A DNA stretch of 64,000 bases from Diaphorobacter aerolatus (GCF_014489535.1 NZ_CP060783.1:3927501-3991500), one strand, 5' to 3'. Positions 47,636-57,517 are shown, numbered from the stretch's first letter. Numbers and translations are program-made. Notes: generated by a model not told the origin, from the letters alone.

Positions 47636-47747
47636 ATGACTCGATGCGCGATGCTGCCATGGTTACGGTTGATCACTCCGCTGGTGTCCGCATCGGTTAA
47701 GGTCTGGCCCTGATTTCCACGGAACCCTGATCTAAGGAGTGTCGGCA

Positions 47748-48119
47748 ATGCGTTCGTTCTCATCGATTTTTCTCGCGCTCGGTACGGCCTTGGTGGTGGC
47801 CGGATGCTCGAATCTCGCGCCGCAACAGACGGCGCCTGCGGCACCCGCTGCGACGACCACCGCGCCGCCGCCATCGGCACCGGAGCCGATTGGCAAATCG
47901 ACCGCGCCTCCAGGTGACATCTGCAATACACAGGCCGCGCAATGGGCCGTCGGCAAGACACCGACCGTGAAGGTGACCGAGGATGCGCGCGTGCGCTCGG
48001 GAGCGCGCATGGCGCGCGTGCTGAGGCCGGGGCAGGTGGTGACCAAGGAGTTCGATCAGCAGCGCCTGAATCTCGAGATCGACGCGGGCGGAAAAATCAT
48101 CGCGGCGCGTTGCGGCTGA
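47748..48119 (+). CDS. I78-type peptidase inhibitor lipoprotein
   Basis: A 123-residue lipoprotein with taaggagt before the ATG at 47748 and lipobox VVAGC. A Pro/Ala/Thr linker (QQTAPAAPAATTTAPPPSAP) leads to a domain with the I78 pattern: an early Cys (GDICNTQAAQWAVG), RVLRPGQVVTKEFDQQRLNLEID and a final RCG Cys, as in Aspergillus elastase inhibitor homologues. It may protect the envelope from serine proteases. It stands between the flavoprotein and the convergent hemW. Confidence 0.75.
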   Translation: MRSFSSIFLALGTALVVAGCSNLAPQQTAPAAPAATTTAPPPSAPEPIGKSTAPPGDICNTQAAQWAVGKTPTVKVTEDARVRSGARMARVLRPGQVVTKEFDQQRLNLEIDAGGKIIAARCG

Positions 48120-48155
48120 GCTTCCGCCGCCAGCGCGCTGCTGCGATCACGACGA

Positions 48156-49412
48156 TCACGGCGCGAGAAACAGCGCCTGTAGATCGCTCAGGAAATCAAA
48201 GCCGCGCTCGGTCGGTTGCACCATGAGACCCTTGCGCGTGATGAGCCCGCGCGCCTCGGCTTCCTTCAGGCCCGCATCAATCGTGGATAGCGGCGTGCCG
48301 GTGCGTTCGACATAGTCCTCAAGCGAGAAGCCGTCGCGCAGGCGCAGGGCGTTGAGCATGTATTCGAAGGGCAGGTCGGCGCGCCGTACGTCATCGTCCT
48401 GCGCCACGGCCAGGCCCGCAAGCGCAGCGTCCATGTAGCGTTGGGGATCCCGCAAACGCACCTGGCGCACGACACGATGCGCAAAGCTCAGCTTGCTGTG
48501 CGCGCCCGCTCCGATGCCGAGATAGTCGCCAAACTGCCAGTAGTTGGTGTTGTGATGGCACTCATGGTGAGGACGCGCGTAGGCCGATATTTCGTAGCGC
48601 TGCATGCCGGCCGCGCCCGTCAATTCGGTGATGCGATCCAGCATTTCATAGGCCGTGTCGTCGTCCGGAATTACGGGCGGGTATTTTGCGAAATAGGTGT
48701 TCGGCTCGATCGTCAGGTGGTAGACCGAAAGATGCGGCGGCGCGAACGACAGCGCGGTCTGCAGGTCACGCTCGAGATCCAGCAGGCTCTGGCCCGGCAG
48801 CGCGTACATGATGTCGAGATTGAAGGTGTCGAACGATGCGGCGGCCTCCTGCACGGCCGCCAGCGCCTGGGCTCGGTCGTGCACGCGGCCAAGCGCCTTG
48901 AGGTGGCGGTCGTCAAAGCTCTGCACGCCAATCGAAAGGCGCGTGATGCCTGCCGCACGATAGGCGCGAAAGCGGTCCTTCTCGAACGTGCCGGGATTGG
49001 CCTCCATGGTGATTTCGCAGTCGGCCTCGAGGCGCAGGCGCGCGCGCACGTCGCTCAAAAGCTGATCGATGGAACCGGGCGAGAACAGGCTCGGCGTGCC
49101 ACCGCCGATGAAGATGCTGTGCACCGGACGACCCCAGATCAGCGGCAGCGCGGCTTCGAGGTCGGCCATCAACGCGGCGAGGTATTGTTTCTCTGGCGCG
49201 TTGCCGTTCGATGAAAATTCACTTCGCACTTCATGTGAATTGAAGTCGCAATAGGGACACTTTTTGAGGCACCACGGCAGGTGGATGTACAGCGACAGCG
49301 GTGGCAGGCTTTTGAATTGCAGCACACCGGGGCGCATGTAGTCCTGAATGCCACGAAGCGGCTTGCCGACCGCAGGGCTCGCGGTGTCGGCGGAAACGAT
49401 GGGGATGCTCAT
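48156..49412 (-). CDS. hemW: Radical SAM heme chaperone HemW
   Basis: A 418-residue radical SAM protein. The [4Fe-4S] cysteines C48, C52 and C55 are in HLPWCLKKCPYCDFNSH, with IFIGGGTPSLFSPG and EITMEANPGTFE typical of the family, and a C-terminal HemW domain (LPFEYMLNALRLRDGFS). Once annotated as oxygen-independent coproporphyrinogen oxidase, HemW is now seen as a heme chaperone. An N-terminal extension of about 35 residues precedes the core. Last gene of the kinase-phosphatase-rph-rdgB-hemW run, 24 bases after rdgB. Confidence 0.92.
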   Translation of the reverse strand: MSIPIVSADTASPAVGKPLRGIQDYMRPGVLQFKSLPPLSLYIHLPWCLKKCPYCDFNSHEVRSEFSSNGNAPEKQYLAALMADLEAALPLIWGRPVHSIFIGGGTPSLFSPGSIDQLLSDVRARLRLEADCEITMEANPGTFEKDRFRAYRAAGITRLSIGVQSFDDRHLKALGRVHDRAQALAAVQEAAASFDTFNLDIMYALPGQSLLDLERDLQTALSFAPPHLSVYHLTIEPNTYFAKYPPVIPDDDTAYEMLDRITELTGAAGMQRYEISAYARPHHECHHNTNYWQFGDYLGIGAGAHSKLSFAHRVVRQVRLRDPQRYMDAALAGLAVAQDDDVRRADLPFEYMLNALRLRDGFSLEDYVERTGTPLSTIDAGLKEAEARGLITRKGLMVQPTERGFDFLSDLQALFLAP

Positions 49413-49436
49413 GGTCGAATGAATCTTGAGCCGTGC

Positions 49437-50036
49437 TCAGAACCAGTTTTCACGTAGCATGTCGAGCATTTGCTGGGTGGCGCGGCCCCGGTGGCTGTAT
49501 GAATTCTTCACCACGGGCGGCAATTGAGCGAAGGTGTTTCCAAGCTCCGGAATGAACATGATCGGATCGAAGCCGAATCCGTTCGTGCCCTTGGGCTCGC
49601 GCAGAATCTCGCCGCGCACGCGGCCCACGGCAATCAGTGGCTCGGGGTCGAGCGCGCTGCGAACGGCGACCAGCGTGCTCACCATCGTGGCGCGGCGGTT
49701 GTCGATGTCCTGCATTTGTTCGAGCAGCGCGCGCACGTTGTTGGCATCGCTTTTTTCGTAGCCGAACTGTGTGCAGTAATACGCGGTCTGCACGCCCGGC
49801 AGGCCGCCGAACGCCTCCACGCACATGCCGGCGTCATCGGCAATTGCAGGCAGGCCGGTTCTTTCTGCGGCGAAGCGGGCCTTGGCGAGCGCGTTTTCGA
49901 CGAAGGTGTGGTACGGCTCTTCGGCCTCGCCCGCGAAGAGTTGCGACTGCGCAATCAACTCGACGCCAAGCGGCTCGAGCATGGATTGCAGCTCGGCCAG
50001 CTTGCCCTTGTTGTTCGACGCAAGAACGATTTTCAT
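49437..50036 (-). CDS. rdgB: Non-canonical purine NTP pyrophosphatase (ITPase)
   Basis: A 199-residue Ham1/RdgB. It starts KIVLASNNKGKLAELQ, with IADDAGMCVEAFGGLPGVQTA and GTNGFGFDPIMFIPELG motifs and SHRGRATQQM near the end. It removes dITP, dXTP and related triphosphates before they enter nucleic acids. It follows rph by 12 bases, the standard rph-rdgB pair. Confidence 0.97.
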   Translation of the reverse strand: MKIVLASNNKGKLAELQSMLEPLGVELIAQSQLFAGEAEEPYHTFVENALAKARFAAERTGLPAIADDAGMCVEAFGGLPGVQTAYYCTQFGYEKSDANNVRALLEQMQDIDNRRATMVSTLVAVRSALDPEPLIAVGRVRGEILREPKGTNGFGFDPIMFIPELGNTFAQLPPVVKNSYSHRGRATQQMLDMLRENWF

Positions 50037-50048
50037 GGTCTGCCCCGA

Positions 50049-50791
50049 TCAAGCCAGAGACTGCTTCTGCAAGGCAATCAGCTCACGGATGCCTTTGTCC
50101 GCTAGGTCGAGCAGTTGCTCCATTTCATTGCGCGAGAAAGCCGCGCCTTCGGCCGTGCCCTGGATTTCGATGAAATGGCCCGCGCCGGTCATCACCACGT
50201 TCATGTCGGTGTCGCAGGCGACGTCTTCGCGATATTCGAGATCGAGCATCGGCTGTGCGCCCACGATGCCCACCGAGATCGCCGCTACTTCCGCGATGAT
50301 CGGGGACTCGGTGATCTTGCCCGTAGCCAGCAGTTGCGTGACTGCGTCATGTGTCGCCACCCATGCGCCCGTGATCGCCGCCGTGCGCGTGCCGCCGTCG
50401 GCCTGGATCACATCGCAATCGAGCTGGAGGGTGCGCTCGCCGAGCCGCGAGAGATCGAACGCGGCGCGCAGGCTGCGGCCGATGAGGCGCTGGATTTCCT
50501 GCGTGCGGCCCGTTTGTTTGCCCCGGGCGGCTTCGCGGTCGGAACGTGAATGCGTGGCGCGCGGCAGCATGCCGTATTCCGCGGTGAGCCAGCCTTCGCC
50601 GCTGCCGCGTTTGTGGGCGGCACGCGATCTTCCACCGATGCGGTGCAAAGAACCTTGGTGTTGCCGAACTCGATCAGCACCGAACCCTCGGCATGCATGG
50701 TGTAGTGGCGGCTGATGCGCACCGGACGCAGCGCGTCATTGGCGCGGCCGATGCGGGTGAACTCACTGGTGGTATTGGTGTTGGTGGTCAT
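50049..50791 (-). CDS. rph: RNase PH, apparent frameshift
   Basis: Phosphorolytic 3'-5' exonuclease trimming tRNA ends. The N-terminal half, from the ATG at 50791, reads [20 protein letters not shown] and [24 protein letters not shown]. The C-terminal half carries [33 protein letters not shown] and [19 protein letters not shown]. The frame breaks at 50615-50617 on the plus strand (ggg); a fourth base gives [12 protein letters not shown] and a 247-residue protein of the right length. It follows the PP2C gene by 146 bases on the same strand. Confidence 0.94.
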
Positions 50792-50937
50792 TGCGTAGTG
50801 CTCCGGCGGTCCGGTCCCTGTGCAGGCAGGAATGGCGAACCGCTTCGGGTTGAATGCTTTGTGCAGTACCGACGCGGCACCGCGAGCGGGCTCCGGGGCG
50901 GGCGCCCGCGTCCGTAGAACCGTCGATTGTCCGCTTT

Positions 50938-51858
50938 TCAGGCCTTGCGCGCTGCGGAGCTGCGGCGAATGGCCTCGTTGATCTCGGCAATCGAACGCTC
51001 GATGGCTTCGTCGTCCAGATCGTCGATGTCGTCGTGAAAGCCCGCGCCGTCCATCAGCCCGGCCTGTATGGTGGAGGCGAACACGTCTTCGTTGATGTCG
51101 TCGGTGGAGATGCCCATCGTCGATGCGAATTGATCCGGTGTTTCCCATTCCATCGCCACCACGGTGACGTTGTCGCTCGATGAACCTGCCTCGCGCAAAG
51201 CCTCCTCGACCAGATTGGGAACGGATTCGGCAACCGCATGCCGACCGAGTTCGTCGGCAATGCGCTCGTCGCTAAGCGATCCCCAGAGACCGTCGGAGCA
51301 CAGCAGCAGCCGGTCGCCTTGCTCCAGCATCACCGGGTCGCTGATGTCGTAGACCGGCTTGGAAGGCGAGCCAAGGCAGGTGAACAGCACATTGCGGTTG
51401 ATGTTCTCAAGACCCTGGAACGACGCATTGCGCAGTTCAAGGTACGAGTGATCTCGGGTGCGCGTGACCAACTGGCCCTCGCGCACCATGTACAGGCGCG
51501 AGTCGCCGCAGTGAATCCACCGCGCCCGCCCATCCTGCACGACGGCCGCGACGATGGTGGTGCGTGGCGAGTCGCCCAGCGACTTGTCGCTGGTGTAGCG
51601 AAGGATCTGGTGGTGCGCGGTCAGCAGGGCTGCGGTCAGAAAGGTCGGTACGTCGGCGAGCGCCGGTTTGGCCTCGCGCTGAAAGAGCGCAGACACGGTC
51701 TGGATGGCGATCTGCGCGGCGACCTCGCCGTCGGGGTGGCCGCCCATGCCGTCCGCGAGCACGAACAGCCCGGATTCGCGCGTATAGCAGTAGCCCATGC
51801 GGTCTTCGTTTTTCTCGCGACCGCCCCTGCGGCTGACCTGGAAGACGGAAAATTTCAT
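50938..51858 (-). CDS. PP2C-type serine/threonine phosphatase
   Basis: A 306-residue Stp1-like phosphatase. PP2C motifs are [52 protein letters not shown] and [10 protein letters not shown], with all metal-binding aspartates visible. The C-terminal 60 residues are an acidic/helical extension ([30 protein letters not shown]) outside the core. Coupled by an ATGA overlap to the upstream kinase gene, so it probably reverses that kinase. Confidence 0.93.
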   Translation of the reverse strand: MKFSVFQVSRRGGREKNEDRMGYCYTRESGLFVLADGMGGHPDGEVAAQIAIQTVSALFQREAKPALADVPTFLTAALLTAHHQILRYTSDKSLGDSPRTTIVAAVVQDGRARWIHCGDSRLYMVREGQLVTRTRDHSYLELRNASFQGLENINRNVLFTCLGSPSKPVYDISDPVMLEQGDRLLLCSDGLWGSLSDERIADELGRHAVAESVPNLVEEALREAGSSSDNVTVVAMEWETPDQFASTMGISTDDINEDVFASTIQAGLMDGAGFHDDIDDLDDEAIERSIAEINEAIRRSSAARKA

Positions 51859-52862
51859 TGGATCTTTCCTGTGCCGCTGCCTGCTTTCAGGACGTTGTGG
51901 CGTGTATCAGCGACGAGTGTGTCGATTTGCAGGCGCATTTTCTCCGCGACCGTGAGTTTGGTGTAACGACGCTCGCCTTCGCGACTCAGTTCCTTTTGCA
52001 GCGCAAACACCGACTGCGGGCGCGACAGCGGGTCAAGCGCCATGCACCATTCGACCACCTCGATGAGATTGTCGGAGTACAGGCCGCGCATCTTGGCGAG
52101 CGCGGCGGTGAGGCGATCCTTGTCCGAACGCTGCGTGGCTTCGGTGGGCGGATAGCCGTGCATGCAGGCATAGATGCAGGCGCCGATGGCGTAGATGTCG
52201 GTCCACGGCCCCATCTGCGAATCGCGGCGATACATCTCCGGCGCGGCAAAGCCCGGCGTGTACATGGGACGAATGAAGTTGCCTTCCTTGGACAGCACTT
52301 CGCGCGCGGCGCCGAAGTCGATCATCACCGCGCGGTCATCGTCGGTGATGAAGATGTTGGCGGGCTTGATGTCCAGATGCAGCATCTTGTGCTGATGCAC
52401 GATGCGCAGGCCGCGCAGCACCTCGTCGAACAGCGAGCGGATGGTCGATTCGCGAAAGATCTTCTGCGCCTTCTGGTCGCGCGCGGTGATGATGAAGTCT
52501 TGAAGCGTTGCGCCTTCGAGGTAGTTCATCACCATGTAAACGGTTTCATTCTCGCGAAAGAAATTCAGCACGCTCACCACGGAAGGGTGGGAAATCTGCG
52601 CGAGCGAGCGGCCTTCTTCGAAGAAGCTCTTGAGCCCGAGGCGATACAGCGACAGTTTCTCGGGCGCAACCACGGGCGCGAGTTCGCCCGGTGCGCGCGA
52701 GGCCAGCGAGGACGGCAGGTATTCCTTGACCGCGACCGGCTGATCGTCGGTACCAATGGCCTGATAGACCACGCCGAAGCCGCCAGCGGCGACGCGGCGA
52801 ACGATTCGGTATCCGCCGACGACGGTGTCCGGGGGCAGTGAGGAGGGTTTGATTTTCGACAT
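51855..52862 (-). CDS. Eukaryotic-like serine/threonine protein kinase
   Basis: A 335-residue soluble kinase without a transmembrane segment or sensor domain. The Gly-rich loop is VAAGGFGVVY (residues 24-33), Lys46 is in AVKEYLP, the catalytic loop is HLDIKPANIF (Asp164) and the metal site is DFG at 182-184. A Leu precedes the catalytic Asp, so it is a non-RD kinase. An APE-like motif sits in APEMYRR. Targets are unknown. It heads the minus-strand run with PP2C, rph, rdgB and hemW, and faces yicC across 79 bases. Confidence 0.93.
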   Translation of the reverse strand: MSKIKPSSLPPDTVVGGYRIVRRVAAGGFGVVYQAIGTDDQPVAVKEYLPSSLASRAPGELAPVVAPEKLSLYRLGLKSFFEEGRSLAQISHPSVVSVLNFFRENETVYMVMNYLEGATLQDFIITARDQKAQKIFRESTIRSLFDEVLRGLRIVHQHKMLHLDIKPANIFITDDDRAVMIDFGAAREVLSKEGNFIRPMYTPGFAAPEMYRRDSQMGPWTDIYAIGACIYACMHGYPPTEATQRSDKDRLTAALAKMRGLYSDNLIEVVEWCMALDPLSRPQSVFALQKELSREGERRYTKLTVAEKMRLQIDTLVADTRHNVLKAGSGTGKIQ

Positions 52863-52941
52863 ATGGCAGTGGATGCAATCACGGGTCGGTCAGAACCCGG
52901 ATAATCGCCGGATTGCAAGCAACCAATCACCGAAAAGTCCA

Positions 52942-53853
52942 ATGGCAGTTTACAGCATGACAGGATATGCCAGCGCACAGCTGGAAGCGCCAGTGAGCGA
53001 AGAGCGGCAAAACGCGTCGCACAGGCAACTGGGGCTGGAGATCAGATCGGTGAACAGCCGCTTTCTGGATCTTTCTTTTCGTCTGGCCGAGGACTTGCGC
53101 GCGCAGGAGCCGATGCTGCGCAGCCTGCTCACGGCCAGGCTCAAGCGCGGCAAGGTCGAGGTGCGGGCATTTTTCGTCGACGCCAACGACAGCGCTGCGC
53201 TGCCGGATCCGTCTCCACAAATGCTGCAGCGCCTGTGTTCGCTACAGGACACCGTGACGGCCTGGCTTCCCGATGCCGCGCCGCTCAGCGTATCGGATGC
53301 GCTGCGCATGTGCGCTGCGGGTTCGGGCGCGGGGCTCGACTGGAGCGAGCCGCTCAAGAAGCTCGCCCAAGGCACCTTGAACGATCTGACCACCGCCCGT
53401 GAGCGCGAGGGCGAGCGCCTAGCAGCCACCTTGCTTGATCGTATCAGCCAGTTGCGGGTGCTGGCCCGGCAGGCGGTTCCGCTCGTGCCGAGGCTCGTCG
53501 AGCAGCAGCGCCAGCGCTTCATGGAGCGCTGGAAGGAGGCCATGGAGCTGGCCGAAGGCAGCGTGGCCCCGGAGGCGGCGCAGGATCGCGCACTCACCGA
53601 AGCCACGGCCTTTGCCATTCGCATCGACGTGGCTGAGGAGATCACGCGCCTTGATTCGCACCTCGACGAGATCGAGCACCTGCTCAAAAAGGGCGGCGAG
53701 GTCGGCAAGCGCCTTGATTTCCTGATTCAGGAACTGCACCGCGAGGCCAACACGCTGGGCTCGAAGTCTGCGGCGATGGAGCTGACAAAAATAAGTGTGG
53801 ACATGAAGGTGTTGATCGAACAAATGCGCGAGCAGGTGCAGAACATCGAGTGA
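52942..53853 (+). CDS. yicC: YicC family endoribonuclease
   Basis: A 303-residue YicC/YloC protein. It starts [13 protein letters not shown] at 52942, the conserved opening. The middle has [21 protein letters not shown] and the C-terminal DUF1732 part ends [36 protein letters not shown]. The family cleaves some small RNAs in Escherichia coli. The gmk gene follows by 40 bases, the usual neighbour. In-frame upstream starts reach into the kinase promoter region and are not used. Confidence 0.93.
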   Translation: MAVYSMTGYASAQLEAPVSEERQNASHRQLGLEIRSVNSRFLDLSFRLAEDLRAQEPMLRSLLTARLKRGKVEVRAFFVDANDSAALPDPSPQMLQRLCSLQDTVTAWLPDAAPLSVSDALRMCAAGSGAGLDWSEPLKKLAQGTLNDLTTAREREGERLAATLLDRISQLRVLARQAVPLVPRLVEQQRQRFMERWKEAMELAEGSVAPEAAQDRALTEATAFAIRIDVAEEITRLDSHLDEIEHLLKKGGEVGKRLDFLIQELHREANTLGSKSAAMELTKISVDMKVLIEQMREQVQNIE

Positions 53854-53893
53854 TAATTCTTCCGTTTTGTCAGCGCAGCTAGCGCTCCAATCT

Positions 53894-54514
53894 ATGGACT
53901 ATCCAGGTAATCTATTTGTAGTGTCTGCACCGAGCGGGGCAGGTAAATCCAGTCTGGTGAAGGCCTTGCGCGAACTGGACACGCGAGTGCAGCCTTCGGT
54001 TTCGCACACCACGCGCGCGCCTCGCGGGCAGGAAAAGCATGGCCGGGAATATTTTTTCGCGTCGGATCAGGAGTTCGACGCCATGGTGGCGGCCAACGGT
54101 TTCGTCGAGTGGGCCAATGTGCATGGTCGCCGCTATGGCACGTCCAAGCGGGCAATCGAGGATCGCGTGGGCAAGGGCGGCGACGTCATCCTGGAGATTG
54201 ACTTTCAGGGCGCGATGCAGGTCAAGAAGACCTTTGCCAATGCCGTGCTGGTGTTCATTCTGCCGCCAAGCTGGGAAGAGCTGCGCTCGCGTCTGGAACG
54301 GCGCGGTGAGGATGAGCCCGAGGTCATCGAAACGCGTCTCGTCAACGCGTCCGACGAGATGTCTCAGGCATGCAATTTCGACTTCGTTATAATCAACGAA
54401 GTTTTTGAACATGCGCTTTTCGACCTGAAAACCATCGTTCACGCACAGCGTCTGAAGTACGCCGCCCAGCGAAGAGCCCGGGCTGATACTTTCGAATCGC
54501 TCCATATTCCTTGA
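53894..54514 (+). CDS. gmk: Guanylate kinase
   Basis: A 206-residue GMP kinase. Walker A is [12 protein letters not shown], and the GMP-binding signature follows as [34 protein letters not shown] and [16 protein letters not shown] are also present. The ATG at 53894 is used; the Shine-Dalgarno is weak. It makes GDP for RNA, DNA and (p)ppGpp synthesis; spoT is downstream. Confidence 0.97.
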   Translation: MDYPGNLFVVSAPSGAGKSSLVKALRELDTRVQPSVSHTTRAPRGQEKHGREYFFASDQEFDAMVAANGFVEWANVHGRRYGTSKRAIEDRVGKGGDVILEIDFQGAMQVKKTFANAVLVFILPPSWEELRSRLERRGEDEPEVIETRLVNASDEMSQACNFDFVIINEVFEHALFDLKTIVHAQRLKYAAQRRARADTFESLHIP

Positions 54515-54535
54515 ACTGGATCCCCGGAGAATCAC

Positions 54536-54739
54536 ATGGCCCGCATCACTGTGGAAGACTGCCTCGAGCAAATCCCCAACCGTTTTCAACTGGTTCTGGC
54601 AGCGACCTATCGTGCCCGCATGTTGAGCCAGGGCCATTCGCCCAAGATTGAGAGCCGCAACAAGCCCGCCGTCACCGCGCTGCGCGAGATCGCTGCCGGC
54701 AAGGTGGGTCTGGAAATGCTCAAGAAGGTTCCGGGCTGA
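54536..54739 (+). CDS. rpoZ: RNA polymerase omega subunit
   Basis: A 67-residue protein with the omega signature [20 protein letters not shown] and [17 protein letters not shown]. ggaga precedes the ATG. It helps assemble RNA polymerase and forms part of the ppGpp site 1, fitting its place before spoT in gmk-rpoZ-spoT. Confidence 0.97.
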   Translation: MARITVEDCLEQIPNRFQLVLAATYRARMLSQGHSPKIESRNKPAVTALREIAAGKVGLEMLKKVPG

Positions 54740-55160
54740 TTTTTTGCAATTCATGTCCCTTGGGTCATAGGCGCGAGCCATTGGCCTGCAAACCGGAAAA
54801 GCGCCGTCTGACGGCGCTTTTTTTGTGCCTGAGGTATCGTTGACTCACGGCGTGGCTTGGTTGCCGCAGACTTTTCATCACCATCCTCGGTTGGCGATTG
54901 AGATTTTTCTCTCAGCCATACAGTTTTTCGCATCAAAATCAATCGCTGATGCGCTCTGACAACGCTGGCGCTTAATGCGCGCGTCGTGGGATGTTTATCA
55001 TGGGGCTTGTTGCGGTGCAGCATCGGCCCTCCGGGGCCGCTTTGCGGGGCAAACGGGCTGGAGAGCGGCGACTCCATTGCATTGATGGAGTCCCTACAAG
55101 GCCACGCAAGTTCTATAGCACCTTATAGTCATATTCTTTTGCACACGCTACATTTGGGGC
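54740..55160. other. 421-bp intergenic region between rpoZ and spoT
   Basis: It holds the rpoZ terminator (54797-54821) and then AT-richer sequence with no convincing gene. An 8-bp inverted repeat gactccat / atggagtc (55070-55077 / 55085-55092) and an A/T-rich stretch with TATAGT-like boxes near 55110-55130 lie just before spoT. The latter may be its own promoter, independent of gmk-rpoZ. Confidence 0.6.
54797..54824 (+). terminator. Rho-independent terminator of rpoZ
   Basis: A perfect 11-bp stem aaaagcgccgt / acggcgctttt with a ctg loop (54808-54810) ending in seven T, 58 bases after the rpoZ stop. It should separate gmk-rpoZ from spoT, which then needs its own promoter. Confidence 0.93.
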
Positions 55161-57440
55161 ATGAACGTAGTGTCTAACCAGACATCCGCTACATCGTCGA
55201 ATATCAGCCCTCCGGTCAAGGTTCCCGGCGGCTCGTCTGCGGCTGCTGCCAATGCGGCGGCGGCAAGCTTTGCCGCGCTTCTGGAGAAACTCGACTATCT
55301 CGACGATGCGAGCATCGAGCTGGTGCGCAAGGCCTACCGTTTCGCGGATCAGGCCCATCTGGGCCAGATGCGCAACAGCGGCGAGCCCTACATCACGCAT
55401 CCGATTGCCGTGGCCGGGCTGTGTGCGAGCTGGAAGCTCGATGCCCAGGCGCTGAGCGCCGCGCTGCTGCACGATGCCATGGAGGATTGCGGCGTGACCA
55501 AGGCCGATCTGGTCACGCGCTTCGGCGCTTCGGTCGCCGAGATGGTCGACGGCCTGACCAAGCTCGACAAGCTGCAGTTCGACACGCGTGAGGAAAACCA
55601 GGCCGAGTCGTTCCGCAAGATGCTGCTTGCCATGGCGCGCGATGTGCGCGTCATCCTGATCAAGCTGGCCGACCGCACGCACAACATGCGCACGCTCTCG
55701 GACATGCCGCGTTCCAAATGGCGCCGCATCTCGTCCGAGACGATAGAAATTTACGTTCCGATCGCGCATCGCCTCGGGCTGAACCAGACGTTTCGCGAAC
55801 TTCAGGATCTGGCGTTTCGCCACCTGCATCCATGGCGCTACGCGACGCTCTCCAAGGCGGTGAACAAGGCGCGTGGCCGCCGCCGCGATCTGGTCGCCAA
55901 GGTCCAGGGCGAGATCGATCTGGCCTTCAGCCGCATGGGAATGGCCGTGCGGGTGGCCGGTCGTGAAAAGACCATGTACTCGATCTACGAGAAGATGACG
56001 GAGAAGCATCTGAGCTTCGCCAAGGTGACCGACATCTACGGTTTCCGCGTCATCGTGCCCACGGTGACCGACTGCTACACGGCCATCGGCGTGCTGCACC
56101 AGATGTACAAGCCGGTGCCCGGCAAGTTCAAGGACCACATCGCCATCGCCAAGGCCAATGGCTATCAGTCGCTGCACACCACCTTGGTGGGCCCTGCGGG
56201 CGTGAACATCGAGTTCCAGATCCGCACGGAAGAGATGAATGTCGTGGCCGAGGCCGGCGTGGCGGCGCACTGGCTGTACAAGGAAGTCGGCGGCGCAGGC
56301 GCGTCGTCCGTCGAGCGCATGGGCACGAAGTGGTTGCAGTCGCTGCTCGACATCCAGAACGAAACCCGCGACGCGGCCGAATTCTGGGATCACGTGCGGG
56401 TCGATCTGTTCCCGGACGCGGTCTATGTGTTCACGCCCAAGAGCCAGATCATGGCGTTGCCACGGGGTGCCACGGTCGTCGATTTCGCGTATGCGGTGCA
56501 TACCGACGTGGGCGATCATGCAGTGGCGGGCAAGATCAACGGCGAGCAGGTGCCGCTGCGCACCGAGCTCAAGAACGGCGACGTGGTGGAGATCGTCTCC
56601 ATGGAGGATTCGCATCCAAATCCCGCGTGGCTGGCGTTCGTTCGCACCGGGCGTGCGCGTTCCAAGATTCGCCACTATCTCAAGACGATGGAACTGACCG
56701 AATCGGCCAGCCTCGGCGAGAAGCTGCTCACGCAGGCGGTGCGTGCCGAGGGCATGGAAAATCTGCCCGACGAGGATTCGCAGGCGCCCATCTGGGAAAA
56801 GCTGCTGCGCTTTACCGGCAGTCGCACGCGCTCCGAGCTCATGACCGATATCGGCCTTGGCAAGCGCGTGGCCAGCATCGTCGCCAAGCGCATGGCGCTG
56901 TTGATGTCCGAGGATGGCCAGCGCCCCGATGCCCTGCTGCTGACGCGCGAACGCTACAGCTCGCACGAAACCATCTCGCAAGGCGGAATCACGCTCGATG
57001 GCAGCGAAGGCGCGTCGGTGCAGTACGCCCAGTGTTGCCGCCCGGTGCCCGGCGATCCGATCACGGGCTATCTGGGTCGCGGCGAGGGGCTGGTGGTGCA
57101 CAACGTGCGTTGCGCGGTCGCGATGAAATTGCAGGCCAAGGATGGCGACCGCTTCATTGCCGTGGACTGGGCCGAGGAGCCCGCGCGCTCGTTCGAGACC
57201 GGCATCGTCGTCACGGTCACCAATGGCAAGGGCGTGCTCGCGCGCGTGGCCGCTGAACTGGCCAATTCCGAGGCCGACATCGTGCGCGTGGAAATGGAGG
57301 GCGAGGCGATGGAGGAAACCATCGATCTGCGCTTCCTGATCCAGGTGCGTGATCTCGCGCATCTCGAATCGGTGCTGCGCAATCTGCGGCGCACGAATTC
57401 GGTCTTGCGCGTGCTGCGCGAAATCCCGCTGGCGACCTGA
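55161..57440 (+). CDS. spoT: Bifunctional (p)ppGpp synthetase/hydrolase
   Basis: A 759-residue RelA/SpoT homologue. An Ala/Ser-rich N-terminal tail (about 40 residues) leads to the HD hydrolase domain with LLHDAMEDCG (HDxxED intact, so hydrolase-competent). The synthetase domain has GREKTMYSIYEKM and VTDIYGFRVIV. Then come TGS (VYVFTPKSQIMALPRGATVVDFAYAVH), a zinc-finger/CC region (QYAQCCRPVPGDPI) and a C-terminal ACT domain (GIVVTVTNGKGVLARVAAEL). It sets the stringent-response alarmone level. All domains are complete. Confidence 0.96.
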   Translation: MNVVSNQTSATSSNISPPVKVPGGSSAAAANAAAASFAALLEKLDYLDDASIELVRKAYRFADQAHLGQMRNSGEPYITHPIAVAGLCASWKLDAQALSAALLHDAMEDCGVTKADLVTRFGASVAEMVDGLTKLDKLQFDTREENQAESFRKMLLAMARDVRVILIKLADRTHNMRTLSDMPRSKWRRISSETIEIYVPIAHRLGLNQTFRELQDLAFRHLHPWRYATLSKAVNKARGRRRDLVAKVQGEIDLAFSRMGMAVRVAGREKTMYSIYEKMTEKHLSFAKVTDIYGFRVIVPTVTDCYTAIGVLHQMYKPVPGKFKDHIAIAKANGYQSLHTTLVGPAGVNIEFQIRTEEMNVVAEAGVAAHWLYKEVGGAGASSVERMGTKWLQSLLDIQNETRDAAEFWDHVRVDLFPDAVYVFTPKSQIMALPRGATVVDFAYAVHTDVGDHAVAGKINGEQVPLRTELKNGDVVEIVSMEDSHPNPAWLAFVRTGRARSKIRHYLKTMELTESASLGEKLLTQAVRAEGMENLPDEDSQAPIWEKLLRFTGSRTRSELMTDIGLGKRVASIVAKRMALLMSEDGQRPDALLLTRERYSSHETISQGGITLDGSEGASVQYAQCCRPVPGDPITGYLGRGEGLVVHNVRCAVAMKLQAKDGDRFIAVDWAEEPARSFETGIVVTVTNGKGVLARVAAELANSEADIVRVEMEGEAMEETIDLRFLIQVRDLAHLESVLRNLRRTNSVLRVLREIPLAT

Positions 57441-57476
57441 GACACGGCCTGCTTGCTTTGGCCAAGCGCCAAAACG

Positions 57477-57506
57477 AAATGCCAGCCGTGTCGCTGGCAT
57501 TTTTCA
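57477..57506. terminator. Bidirectional terminator between spoT and greB
   Basis: A perfect 10-bp stem aaatgccagc / gctggcattt with a 6-nt loop and T-run on the plus strand, 36 bases after spoT and 12 before the end of the convergent greB. On the minus strand it ends in ATTTCGTTTT, so it can serve both genes. Confidence 0.88.
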
Positions 57507-57517
57507 TTGCGCGGGCG

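Noticed and set aside
55113..57500. A very long open frame (about 795 codons) on the strand opposite spoT
   Set aside because: High-GC codon use leaves antisense frames open. The product has no recognisable domain and mirrors the codons of spoT, which has all its domains.
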